Assembly: GCA_963674685.2 (NCBI GenBank)
Contig: CAXXWT010000003.1
Coordinates: 992,001-1,056,000, forward strand
Origin: G963674685 sp963674685
GTDB taxonomy: Bacteria; Lernaellota; Lernaellaia; JACKCT01
Direction of reading: 5' to 3'
DNA length: 64,000 nucleotides
Shown: piece after piece, positions 8,518-17,581 of the stretch
How positions within the stretch are numbered: position 1 is the first letter of the stretch
How the letters are laid out: each line of letters starts with the position of its first letter
Program-made: the position numbers and the translations under genes
Notes under the pieces: model-generated
Databases searched by the model: none
What the model was told of the DNA's origin: nothing
Seen by the model: the letters and a program-made list of their open reading frames with translations, nothing else

Positions 8518-9846
8518 ATGAAACCAAAGGCAAGCAAAGCAACTCTATCAGGAACCGTTCTTGCAGATCAGTTTGAGAAAAAAATGGAGCATTTCTACAG
8601 ACAATGCCATTACTCTGAATCAAAGAATTTGCCGCTAGTTATTGATCTGACAGGGGCTGACTACATCGAATTGGCAGCTTTGCCAAATATTATTGCTACG
8701 GTTGTGGATCGGAAAGAAAATGGAGAAGAAACTTCATTTCTCTTACCACAATCCAGATCCGTGCGCGATTTTCTAAAAGTATGGCGTTTCCCCGAAGCGA
8801 TAGCGGCAGCAACACAAACACCTTTCAAAGAATTTTTAACCTTGAAAGATAAAGGATTTTTAAGTGAAAAGCAAAACACATACTTGGGAATTGGCAATGC
8901 TATCGATGACTTAGAATTTGATTCGGACTGGACTGATGACTCCCCCACAAAACGCAATTTTTTCGAGTTTACGACTATATCAGAAGAAAAAAGTCCAATT
9001 TCCCCTATCGGCTCCCACTATTCAGCCCCAAAATCGGAGAGTTTAGCTTGGGCCTCACGATTAGTACGTCAAGTTCTTAAAAAACATTTAGATGGGAAAA
9101 CAGAGAAGGACGATATAGGTAGAGTAGTAATATATGAGTCTATGAGTAATGCAGTTAGACATCCACAAGCGAAAATAATTCAGATAGTATCAAAATTTGA
9201 CCGAAAACGAGATGCAATCAATAATAAGAGAAAAAAAGGAAGTGAAAGTAAAGGTTTCTTGAGGATTTGCGTTTGGGACGATGGAGAAGCGATAACTGAT
9301 GTGTTGTTAAGACTTCTAGATGAAGGAAAGCCAATTAGTTCCAATTATTGGCCTAGTTATTTGTGTGAAAAAATAAAAGTAAATGTGAGAAATTTCGAGA
9401 ATAAATTACTTGTGACCGAAATTGTCGACCAAGCTGATGAGATTACTCGAGAGAAAGCTACAGAAGCACGTGTTTTACTCGCGAGCCTTTTCCCTGGAGT
9501 TTCTCGTTGTGTTGCAGAGCCAGTTCCTCACACAGAACATCCTGATGATTTGAATCCGAAAGCTGCTCAAAGCGATAATAGCAATGGGGTTGATGAATCG
9601 ACATTTTCCAGTGCGCCTGGTTGGGGTTTATTTTCATTAACGAAGGTTGTTTTAGATCAATATCGAGGAAATCTTTTGATTCGTTCCGGAAACCACAGGT
9701 TGTACATAAAAGGATATTTTGGACCAATTTCATTTAAGGAAAACGCCAGATATAATTGTAAAATAACAAAATACCCAAAAGTGTATTATCCAAAATTTCG
9801 AGGGAATCTATTCGTTATTAACATTCCAGTGAGAAGTCTTGACTAG
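8518..9846 (+). CDS. STAS-like plus GHKL (histidine-kinase-type) ATPase protein, first gene of the island operon
   Basis: 442 residues. Residues about 35-95 look like a STAS domain: V-I-D-L-T at 41-45, then the usual helix start and a second strand F-L-L-P. The phosphoacceptor Ser/Thr of anti-anti-sigma STAS domains is replaced by E51-L-A-A-L. A GHKL ATPase fold follows. The N-box is E207-x3-N211-A-V-x-H215, the G1 box is D254-D255-G256, and the G2 box is G368-W-G370-L371, with a long insertion between G1 and G2 where the ATP lid sits. The C-terminal strand F-V-I-N-I-P-V is typical. There is no H-box with phospho-His, so it is not a standard sensor kinase; RsbW-like or MORC/Hsp90-like ATPase use is possible. 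The ribosome-binding site is weak. Its stop codon is directly followed by the next ATG. Confidence 0.8.
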   Translation: MKPKASKATLSGTVLADQFEKKMEHFYRQCHYSESKNLPLVIDLTGADYIELAALPNIIATVVDRKENGEETSFLLPQSRSVRDFLKVWRFPEAIAAATQTPFKEFLTLKDKGFLSEKQNTYLGIGNAIDDLEFDSDWTDDSPTKRNFFEFTTISEEKSPISPIGSHYSAPKSESLAWASRLVRQVLKKHLDGKTEKDDIGRVVIYESMSNAVRHPQAKIIQIVSKFDRKRDAINNKRKKGSESKGFLRICVWDDGEAITDVLLRLLDEGKPISSNYWPSYLCEKIKVNVRNFENKLLVTEIVDQADEITREKATEARVLLASLFPGVSRCVAEPVPHTEHPDDLNPKAAQSDNSNGVDESTFSSAPGWGLFSLTKVVLDQYRGNLLIRSGNHRLYIKGYFGPISFKENARYNCKITKYPKVYYPKFRGNLFVINIPVRSLD

Positions 9847-11550
9847 ATGAACTTTGCATCAATACAAATCTCAATAGGAGCAGTGGGAGTGAAAGCAATG
9901 GCGGACAAGCATGTTGCTTTTCATAAAAATTTAGCACATCTATTTAGCAATGGAGTGGAAATATTTAATCGAATTGGATTAGATTACACATCCCCTATAA
10001 ATCATTATGATTATATACATAAACCTAATATAATTGAAATTTTTCTTGATGCAGCAGTCAAGGGAAGTTTAGAATTTCTTATAGTTGATTTCACAGAAAA
10101 CCTTTTTGTTGAAGTTCGTGAACCTCTGATTTTTTCTTTGTTACAAGGTTTTGAAAAATTGCATAAATCTCATAAGTGCTCTGTATTTTATATTTTAGTT
10201 CCTAGAATACCTGGAAATAGTTGTCTATCTATAACTCAATTGAATAATTTGTCTCAACAATATTCCGAAAGTGGTTTTTCTGTTGTGCTAATTGCGAATG
10301 ATGGCCGGATTGCCGATTTTCCAGTTGGGACTCTTAGTATTGAAAATTTCCAAGAAATTTACAAAGAAGAATTAGAAAAGTTATATGGATCCCCAGAAAC
10401 CAGGCTAGAAAGAAAATGTGTGAAAAGACTTGGCCATTTTTTCCCATCAAGAGTAACGACACCATATTTGAATTGTAGGCACTTTTCATATTTTTTCCAT
10501 GATTGCACCGAGGAATTATATAAATTATTGCGTGTCTGGTGGAATAGCAAGGAACCAAACTCAAAACATATAATTTATGATCTAAAAAACAATAGATACT
10601 TTAAGGATGCAGTGATATCCTTTTCTGATAGTCTAGAGATTATGGCAGAATCGATAGATCAAATATTAGAGCATGATCATTTAATCTCTGAGTATGCGAC
10701 TGATGAGAATTGTATACTAGTGCTGGACGTTGTTGAGTCTGGTCATGCATTAAGAAAACATATTAGATCACTTGGGGAGAAAGGAGTTAGAATACATAAC
10801 GATATTCTTGTCGCAATTAACAAGTGTGGAGTCAAGGATACTAAGCTTGATAATTATAATGTACACGGATTTATAAAACGTCCGCCAGAAGAGACTGATA
10901 ATTGTTTGCAATGTGCGATAGGTCTAAGTCATACAACTGAATCCAGAGACGCGTGCGATCAGATTAGAACATTTGATATGTTGTACATGTCCAATGAGGT
11001 TGGTTGGGAACCAGAACCAATTGATGAGGTACCTAAAAACAGAGGTCAGATACCGGCATTGCCAAATTTTCTTAAAATGATTGAAGAGTATGGTGATTGG
11101 TTATCATATAAAATGCATCTGCTGATTTCGAGATTTACAGCTAATGAAAATTGGTTCATAATTCATCCAGATGAAGCCCAATCAAATGCAATTGGAAATC
11201 GTTTACAAGTACCACTTGACGAAAGGAGAATCGTTATAAAGGTTCCAAGAGATTTAATAGATAATGCAGATGGTTCAACAGAGTATTGGAAAAATGTTAT
11301 TGAGGAAAATAGGAGCTTTCCTTGGGTAGCCCAACTTAATTCTGTTAGAGAAGCTACTGCCCTTATACTAGATATATTCAACGTCTCAGGAAGAACAGCA
11401 CAGATGTTATCAACTCTAATAGACTATTATGACATATCTGTATTTGGATATTTATGCCTGGTTGATTTTAACAAAAACTGTACGATTTATGGAGAGAATG
11501 GACAGGTAAATAAATATTCATTATATTCTTGGAATAATTCTGTCGGTTAA
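9847..11550 (+). CDS. Protein with two phosphoribosyltransferase-like PRPP loops, second gene of the island operon
   Basis: 567 residues. About 250 N-terminal residues form an alpha/beta region I do not recognise; L-I-V-D-F-T and V-V-L-I-A-N-D-G strands could be another STAS-like fold. Residues 289-305 read C-I-L-V-L-D-V-V-E-S-G-H-A-L, a type I PRTase PRPP-loop pattern (four hydrophobics, acidic residue, two hydrophobics, x-x-G). A second one lies at 505-518: A-L-I-L-D-I-F-N-V-S-G-R-T. The second acidic residue is absent from both, so catalysis may be altered or lost. Cys-rich N-C-L-Q-C lies between them. The ATG at 9847 abuts the upstream stop, but GTG 9889 (AGGAG 8 bases before) and ATG 9898 (GGGAG 8 bases before) are better-supported starts. 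Confidence 0.7.
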   Translation: MNFASIQISIGAVGVKAMADKHVAFHKNLAHLFSNGVEIFNRIGLDYTSPINHYDYIHKPNIIEIFLDAAVKGSLEFLIVDFTENLFVEVREPLIFSLLQGFEKLHKSHKCSVFYILVPRIPGNSCLSITQLNNLSQQYSESGFSVVLIANDGRIADFPVGTLSIENFQEIYKEELEKLYGSPETRLERKCVKRLGHFFPSRVTTPYLNCRHFSYFFHDCTEELYKLLRVWWNSKEPNSKHIIYDLKNNRYFKDAVISFSDSLEIMAESIDQILEHDHLISEYATDENCILVLDVVESGHALRKHIRSLGEKGVRIHNDILVAINKCGVKDTKLDNYNVHGFIKRPPEETDNCLQCAIGLSHTTESRDACDQIRTFDMLYMSNEVGWEPEPIDEVPKNRGQIPALPNFLKMIEEYGDWLSYKMHLLISRFTANENWFIIHPDEAQSNAIGNRLQVPLDERRIVIKVPRDLIDNADGSTEYWKNVIEENRSFPWVAQLNSVREATALILDIFNVSGRTAQMLSTLIDYYDISVFGYLCLVDFNKNCTIYGENGQVNKYSLYSWNNSVG

Positions 11551-11573
11551 ATAGGTACAGAAGGATTAAACAA

Positions 11574-12695
11574 ATGAGAATAAAGAAGGAAAATGATTTT
11601 GATAGTTGTAAGGCTTCTCTTCATTATCTGCGTCAAGAAAAAATTCTAAATGACATTGATAAGGCTAGAAATAAACTCATTACAGAAGATTTGATAAGCA
11701 AAATAGAAAATTTAGACATGAGGGAAAAAATAGCAATAGCCGGTGCTTTACAATTATCCTTTTTTAAAAAAGAGAATAATGTTGTTCTGGATTTATTTAA
11801 AGATGAATGGAGTGAATTAGATGTTTTAGCTGGGAAAAAGAAAAGACAGAAGGATGTTGGAATAGTTACTGTTTTAGAACGAGAGTTAAGGGCCGTTCTG
11901 ATTGCATTAGGTCGTAGTGCTGATGAAAAAGAAGATTATATATGTAATAATGGAAGAAGCTACTGGTTTTCGGAAATAGAAAATGAAGAAAATGAGATGA
12001 TTAATGTTGTCGTTACTAGAGTTGGTGAACCAAGGAATGTACCATGCGCTATCGCTGTCGAGCAATTATTGAATATGTTTGATTTAAAGATAGTCGTATT
12101 TTCTGGAATTGCCGCAGGACCACGAAAAATTGTATCTTTGGGTGATGTCGTGTATGCAACGAAAATATACGATTATGAGCATGCTAGATTGGAGATTGCA
12201 AAATACTTCGGTATACCGTTTTATTTTAAAAGGAGGAAATTACCGAGACCCGAGTTTGGCAAAGTAGAGCATAAAGTGCGAATAGCCCTAGATAAGTTTG
12301 ATCAACCCGAACGGATTGAAAAATATCAAAAGGATTTTCTTGATAAATTAAATAGATTGCACCAAGGCGAAATTCCAGAAGCTCTAAGAAAACCAGAAGA
12401 GAATAAGCCGAAGGTATATGATGGTACCATAGTGGCTGGTGAGAAATTGATAGCAGACGGGAGTCTAAAAAAATTATATAAAATAGCAGATGAAAAAATT
12501 AGAGCTGCATCTCAGGAGGACAGCGGCTTTTTTCAAGCTGCAAAATCAAAAAAAATACCATGGGCAGTATTCCGGGGAATATCAGATTATGGAGACCATC
12601 GTAAAAATAGAGGTTGGCATACAGTTGCATCATTATCAGCAGCTTTATGCGCGACTCATTTTATTAAGAGTATTAATTTGGCAAAAATTGATTAA
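11574..12695 (+). CDS. PNP/UDP-phosphorylase-family nucleosidase, putative effector of the island operon
   Basis: 373 residues. The first 90 are helical and unassigned. From residue 94 the nucleoside phosphorylase/MTAN fold is clear: D-V-G-I-V-T-V-L-E-R-E-L at 94-105, F-S-G-I-A-A-G at 176-182 with L-G-D-V-V at 189-193, V-A-G-E-K-L-I-A-D near 285, and F-R-G-I-S-D-Y-G-D at 333-341. Asp338 corresponds to the Asp that protonates the purine N7 in MTAN-type enzymes. The R-G-I-S-D-Y form followed by W and an Ala-rich helix is typical of the nucleosidase domains attached to NLR/TIR-type and Detocs-type bacterial immune proteins, some of which cleave ATP. It is more likely an effector than a housekeeping Pfs. 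AAGGA is 8 bases before the ATG. Substrate is inferred only. Confidence 0.8.
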   Translation: MRIKKENDFDSCKASLHYLRQEKILNDIDKARNKLITEDLISKIENLDMREKIAIAGALQLSFFKKENNVVLDLFKDEWSELDVLAGKKKRQKDVGIVTVLERELRAVLIALGRSADEKEDYICNNGRSYWFSEIENEENEMINVVVTRVGEPRNVPCAIAVEQLLNMFDLKIVVFSGIAAGPRKIVSLGDVVYATKIYDYEHARLEIAKYFGIPFYFKRRKLPRPEFGKVEHKVRIALDKFDQPERIEKYQKDFLDKLNRLHQGEIPEALRKPEENKPKVYDGTIVAGEKLIADGSLKKLYKIADEKIRAASQEDSGFFQAAKSKKIPWAVFRGISDYGDHRKNRGWHTVASLSAALCATHFIKSINLAKID

Positions 12696-12875
12696 AATCC
12701 TAAAGCAGATCGCCATAAATAATTATTACGTGTAAAATTGGCATCATGACAAATTTGTAAATTCAGATCTGTTTGGTAGAGATAATATAACCAGTGCAAA
12801 TGAAGGCTTTAATTAATATTATAGTGGTGAATACACATCATGGTGTTTTATTCAATGGAGGGATAAGGTACTTTA

Positions 12876-14342
<1,467 letters not shown>

Positions 14343-14446
14343 TTTATTTTATCTCCCGTTTCAAATCATAAATGCCGCGTCTTAAAGAAAAGCGGCGCAT
14401 TCCGTAAGTCCGGTAAATATTGCCACAGGGGATTTGCCTTTGTAAA

Positions 14447-15085
14447 TCACTGCTGCGTTTGCGCGTAATAAGCGCACAGCTTTTTCATGGGGCAGTCGGC
14501 GCACAGCGGATTTCGCGAGCGGCAAATCCCGCGGCCGTGCGTGATGAGGGCATGGCAAAAATAGGTCCAGTCTTTTTTCGGAAGAAGTTCCATCAGATCG
14601 AATTCGACTTTCACCGGATTTTCGTTTTCCGTAAGACCCAGGCGACGCGAAATTCTGCCTACGTGCGTGTCCACGGTGACGCCCGGAATGCCGTAGGCCT
14701 CAGCCAGCACCACGTTGGCGGTTTTTCGTCCGACGCCGGGCAGCTTGATCATCTCTTCCAGCGTGTCGGGCAACTTTCCTTTATGATGTTCAACGACGGC
14801 CTTTGCCGCACCCTGAATGGATTTGGCCTTGTTGCGGAAAAAGCCGGTAGAGCGGATGTCGTCTTCCAATTCTTCGCGCGAAACCGCTAGATAATCCGAG
14901 GGCTTTTTGTATTTGGCAAAAAGATTCTGCGTAACGACATTAACCCGCGCGTCGGTGCATTGCGCGGAAAGGATCGTGGCCGCGAGCAGATCGAAGGGCG
15001 TTTTATAATTCAGCGTGCAATAAGCGTCGGGATAGTGTTTTTTTAAAGTCGCAAGAATTTTATTCGCCAGCGTTTTCTTCTTCAT
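14447..15085 (-). CDS. nth: Endonuclease III (DNA glycosylase/AP lyase)
   Basis: 212 residues, typical length. It excises oxidised pyrimidines and nicks abasic sites. The helix-hairpin-helix reads L-P-G-V-G-R-K-T-A-N-V-V, containing the Schiff-base Lys. The catalytic Asp is in V-T-V-D-T-H-V. The C-terminal iron-sulfur loop has exact C-x6-C-x2-C-x5-C spacing (C-R-S-R-N-P-L-C-A-D-C-P-M-K-K-L-C). It lies between the EF-G-like gene and cysS on the same strand, but the terminator-like hairpin upstream suggests its own start of transcription. Confidence 0.96.
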   Translation of the reverse strand: MKKKTLANKILATLKKHYPDAYCTLNYKTPFDLLAATILSAQCTDARVNVVTQNLFAKYKKPSDYLAVSREELEDDIRSTGFFRNKAKSIQGAAKAVVEHHKGKLPDTLEEMIKLPGVGRKTANVVLAEAYGIPGVTVDTHVGRISRRLGLTENENPVKVEFDLMELLPKKDWTYFCHALITHGRGICRSRNPLCADCPMKKLCAYYAQTQQ

Positions 15086-15133
15086 CTAAAAAACCTCAGT
15101 TAATATTTATTTCTCACCGCTGATACTTACGTA

Positions 15134-15168
15134 AACGAAACGGGCGAACGCCAAAAGGCATCCGCCCG
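15134..15168 (-). terminator. Intrinsic terminator after the EF-G-like gene
   Basis: CGGGCG (15141-15146) pairs with CGCCCG (15163-15168), with an inner GCC/GGC around an AAAA loop. Read on the minus strand the hairpin is followed by TTTCGTTT. It lies between the stop of the EF-G-like gene (15191) and the start of nth (15085), oriented to stop transcription of the former. Confidence 0.65.
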
Positions 15169-15190
15169 CGTTGTCGATATTTTTAGTCGA

Positions 15191-17272
15191 TCAGGCTTCT
15201 TCTTCCATCTCCTTGTTTCTTTCGTCGATGATCTTTTGCGCGATCTCATGAGGAACTTCCTGGTAGTGGCTCAGTTCCGTTGTGAAGATGCCGCGGCCGC
15301 TGGTCATGGAACGAAGGTCGGGCTCGTAGCGAAGGATCTCGGCCAGGGGAACCTGCGCGCGCACGACGGTGCTTTTGCCTTTGGTCTCGTATCCTTCGAC
15401 CTGTCCGCGACGGCTGGAAAGATCGCCCATGATGTCGCCCGTGCACTCTTCGGGCACGATGATTTCCAGGCGGTTGATCGGCTCCAGCAGCGTGGGATTG
15501 GCCTTGAGGATGCCCTGTTTGAAAGCCTGGGAACCGGCCATCTTGAAAGCCTGTTCCGAGCTGTCCACATCATGGGTTTTTCCGTCGATGAGTTCAACTT
15601 GGAAGTCGATCGTCGGGTAACCGGCCAGGGGCCCTTTGCCCATGGTTTCGCGAATGCCTTTGTCGACGGCGGGGATGAATGTTTTGGGAATGACGCCGCC
15701 GACGATTTTGTCGATGAACTCATATCCCTCGCCGCGAGGTTTCGGCGACAGCACGATTTCGCACTCGCCGAACTGGCCGCGTCCGCCGGTCTGTTTTTTG
15801 TGGCGGTATCGGGAATTGGCTTTGGCTTTGATGGTTTCGCAATAAGGAACTTTTGGCGTTTGTAAAAGAGCTTCGATTTTAAAGCGCCTTTCCAAAGCGC
15901 TCATGATGACTTCGATATGGCCCGTACCCATGCCGGAAAGGATGATCTCTTTGGTCTGAGCATCTTTTCTGACCTGGAAAGTCGGATCGTCTTCCATGAT
16001 TTTCAGCAGGCCGGAGATGATCTTGTCCTCATCCCCCTTGCCCTTGGGCTGCACGGAAAAACTTAAAGTCGGATTGGGAATGTGCACCAAGTCCAGCTTG
16101 TGGAGATTCTGGCGGTCGCAAAGGGTATTGCCGGTCTTGGTGTTTTTCAACTTCACGGCGGCGATGATGTCGCCGCACACGGCTTTTTCGACGCTCTCGG
16201 TGGTCTTGCCGATAACCTTCAAAAACTGACCGATGCGCTCATTGGTGTCCGTGTCCACGTTCTGGCAGGAAAAATCGGAGCCCATGGAGCCGGAGAAGAT
16301 CCTGATAAAGGAGGCCGTTCCGGCGAAAGAGGATGTCGTTTTGAAAACGACCCCGGAAAACGGTCCGTCTTCGGAAGGGGTAATTTCCATTGTCTCTTCG
16401 CCGCCGACTTTCGTCGCCGGCAGCGCCGGGCGGTCCAGCGGACTGGGATAAGACTCGGTGAGCAAATCCAGGAGCATGGGAACGCCGATGCACTTTGTGG
16501 CCGAACCGCAAAGAACCGGATAGGCGTCGCCGGCGGCGACGGATTCCTTCAGGACCGCAAAAACTTTTTCCGGGGGAAGATCTTCGCCGCCAAGATAGAG
16601 TTCCATCAATTCCTCGCTGTTTTCGGCGATGGATTCGATGGTTTCGGTGCGGGCTTCTTCCAGTTTGTCGGCCATGTCGGCGGGCACGTCGCAGGGGACG
16701 GGCTTGCCCTTCGGATCGAACTTGTACGCTTTGCCGGAGATCACGTCGATGACGCCTTCGAAGGAAGCTTCCTGGCCGATGGGCAGATGCAGGATCGTCA
16801 GATTGATTTTAAAGCTTTCCTTGATGTCGTTGATCGTTTTGAAGAAGTCGGCGCGTTCGCGGTCAATCTTGTTGATGAAAAAGGCTCGGGGCATTTTTTT
16901 CTCGACGGCGATATTCCAAAGTTTTTCCGTCTGGACTTCCACGCCGCTGGCCGCGCATATGGTCATCAGAACGCCGTCGGTGACATCCATGGCGAAATGG
17001 GCCTCGGAGATGAAGTTCGCGCCGCCGGGAGTGTCGATGAAATTGATGCGATGCTTGTTCCAGTCGCACCACGCCAGGCTGTTGTTGATGGAATAACCTT
17101 TGTTCTTTTCCTCCGGCTCGAAATCCGTGATGGTATTGCCGTCTTCAATGCGGCCCAATCGCGTGGTGAAGCCCGTTGCGTAACCGACGGCTTCAATAAG
17201 GCTGGTTTTGCCGGTGGAACCGTGACCGATGATGGCGATGTTGCGAAGTTTACTGGAATCGACGACTCTCAT
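15191..17272 (-). CDS. fusA: Elongation factor G-like translational GTPase (second-type EF-G)
   Basis: 693 residues with complete EF-G domain order: GTPase domain with P-loop G16-H-G-S-T-G-K-T-S24, D-T-P-G-G (G3) near 80 and N-K-I-D (G4) near 135, then domains II to V. The sequence G-H-G-S-T-G-K-T and the divergent effector region match the EF-G-2 group found as a second copy in many bacteria rather than the str-operon fusA, and no rpsL, rpsG or tuf genes are near. Such second copies may act in translocation only or under stress. AAAAGGAG precedes the ATG at ideal distance. It is a standalone transcription unit followed by the hairpin at 15134-15168. Confidence 0.92.
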   Translation of the reverse strand: MRVVDSSKLRNIAIIGHGSTGKTSLIEAVGYATGFTTRLGRIEDGNTITDFEPEEKNKGYSINNSLAWCDWNKHRINFIDTPGGANFISEAHFAMDVTDGVLMTICAASGVEVQTEKLWNIAVEKKMPRAFFINKIDRERADFFKTINDIKESFKINLTILHLPIGQEASFEGVIDVISGKAYKFDPKGKPVPCDVPADMADKLEEARTETIESIAENSEELMELYLGGEDLPPEKVFAVLKESVAAGDAYPVLCGSATKCIGVPMLLDLLTESYPSPLDRPALPATKVGGEETMEITPSEDGPFSGVVFKTTSSFAGTASFIRIFSGSMGSDFSCQNVDTDTNERIGQFLKVIGKTTESVEKAVCGDIIAAVKLKNTKTGNTLCDRQNLHKLDLVHIPNPTLSFSVQPKGKGDEDKIISGLLKIMEDDPTFQVRKDAQTKEIILSGMGTGHIEVIMSALERRFKIEALLQTPKVPYCETIKAKANSRYRHKKQTGGRGQFGECEIVLSPKPRGEGYEFIDKIVGGVIPKTFIPAVDKGIRETMGKGPLAGYPTIDFQVELIDGKTHDVDSSEQAFKMAGSQAFKQGILKANPTLLEPINRLEIIVPEECTGDIMGDLSSRRGQVEGYETKGKSTVVRAQVPLAEILRYEPDLRSMTSGRGIFTTELSHYQEVPHEIAQKIIDERNKEMEEEA

Positions 17273-17581
17273 TCACGTTTCTCCTTTTCACGATCCAATT
17301 TATTCGAATTAGGCCTCAAGCTATTGTTTTCAAAGGTGTTACGGCTTAGGAGCGCGCCGGGCGCACGGATGCCGGAGCCGGGAATATAGCCGCGAAGACC
17401 CGAAAAAGCAAGCCAATACCGGTCCGCTTTGCCTTCTTGACAATGGCGAACGGCGCGGGGAACATGAAAGTCGTGAAACAGCGACTCGGCCTTATTGCAA
17501 AAGCCGTGAAATCCCGGGAAAAATGCACTGAAAAATCAATGTATCGAACTTAGGAAAACTCCGCTTTAGGACTGATTATAC
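17273..17581. other. 309-bp divergent intergenic region
   Basis: The region lies between the EF-G-like gene (-) and the EamA transporter (+). It should carry the promoters for both. On the minus side only the strong ribosome-binding site (AAAAGGAGAAACG) near 17275-17290 is clear. On the plus side TATACT (17577-17582) looks like a -10 box but has no convincing -35. No RNA gene or hairpin with a T-run was seen. Confidence 0.4.

Larger units (their letters stand above)
8212..12875. other. AT-rich accessory island carrying a three-gene operon
   Basis: The block lies between the EI24-like gene and cysS. It is visibly AT-rich (many A/T runs; AAA, ATA and TTA codons frequent), while both flanks are GC-rich with G/C in third codon positions. 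The three genes are co-directional with gaps of 0 and 23 bases. There is no integrase, transposase or tRNA at either border. The composition and cohesion suggest horizontal acquisition of a complete functional cassette by homologous recombination, or loss of the original mobility genes. Confidence 0.75.

Noticed and set aside
8518..12695. Identification of the island as a Detocs system
   Set aside because: Detocs uses a phosphorelay with a receiver domain fused to the nucleosidase. Here there is no receiver, no phospho-His H-box and the nucleosidase stands alone; a PRTase-like protein takes the middle place.
8212..12875. Prophage or transposon
   Set aside because: No integrase, transposase, structural phage gene, terminal repeat or tRNA was seen in or beside the block.
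16082..17389. A 435-codon open frame opposite the EF-G-like gene
   Set aside because: Antisense shadow of a conserved gene with low-complexity composition and no motif.
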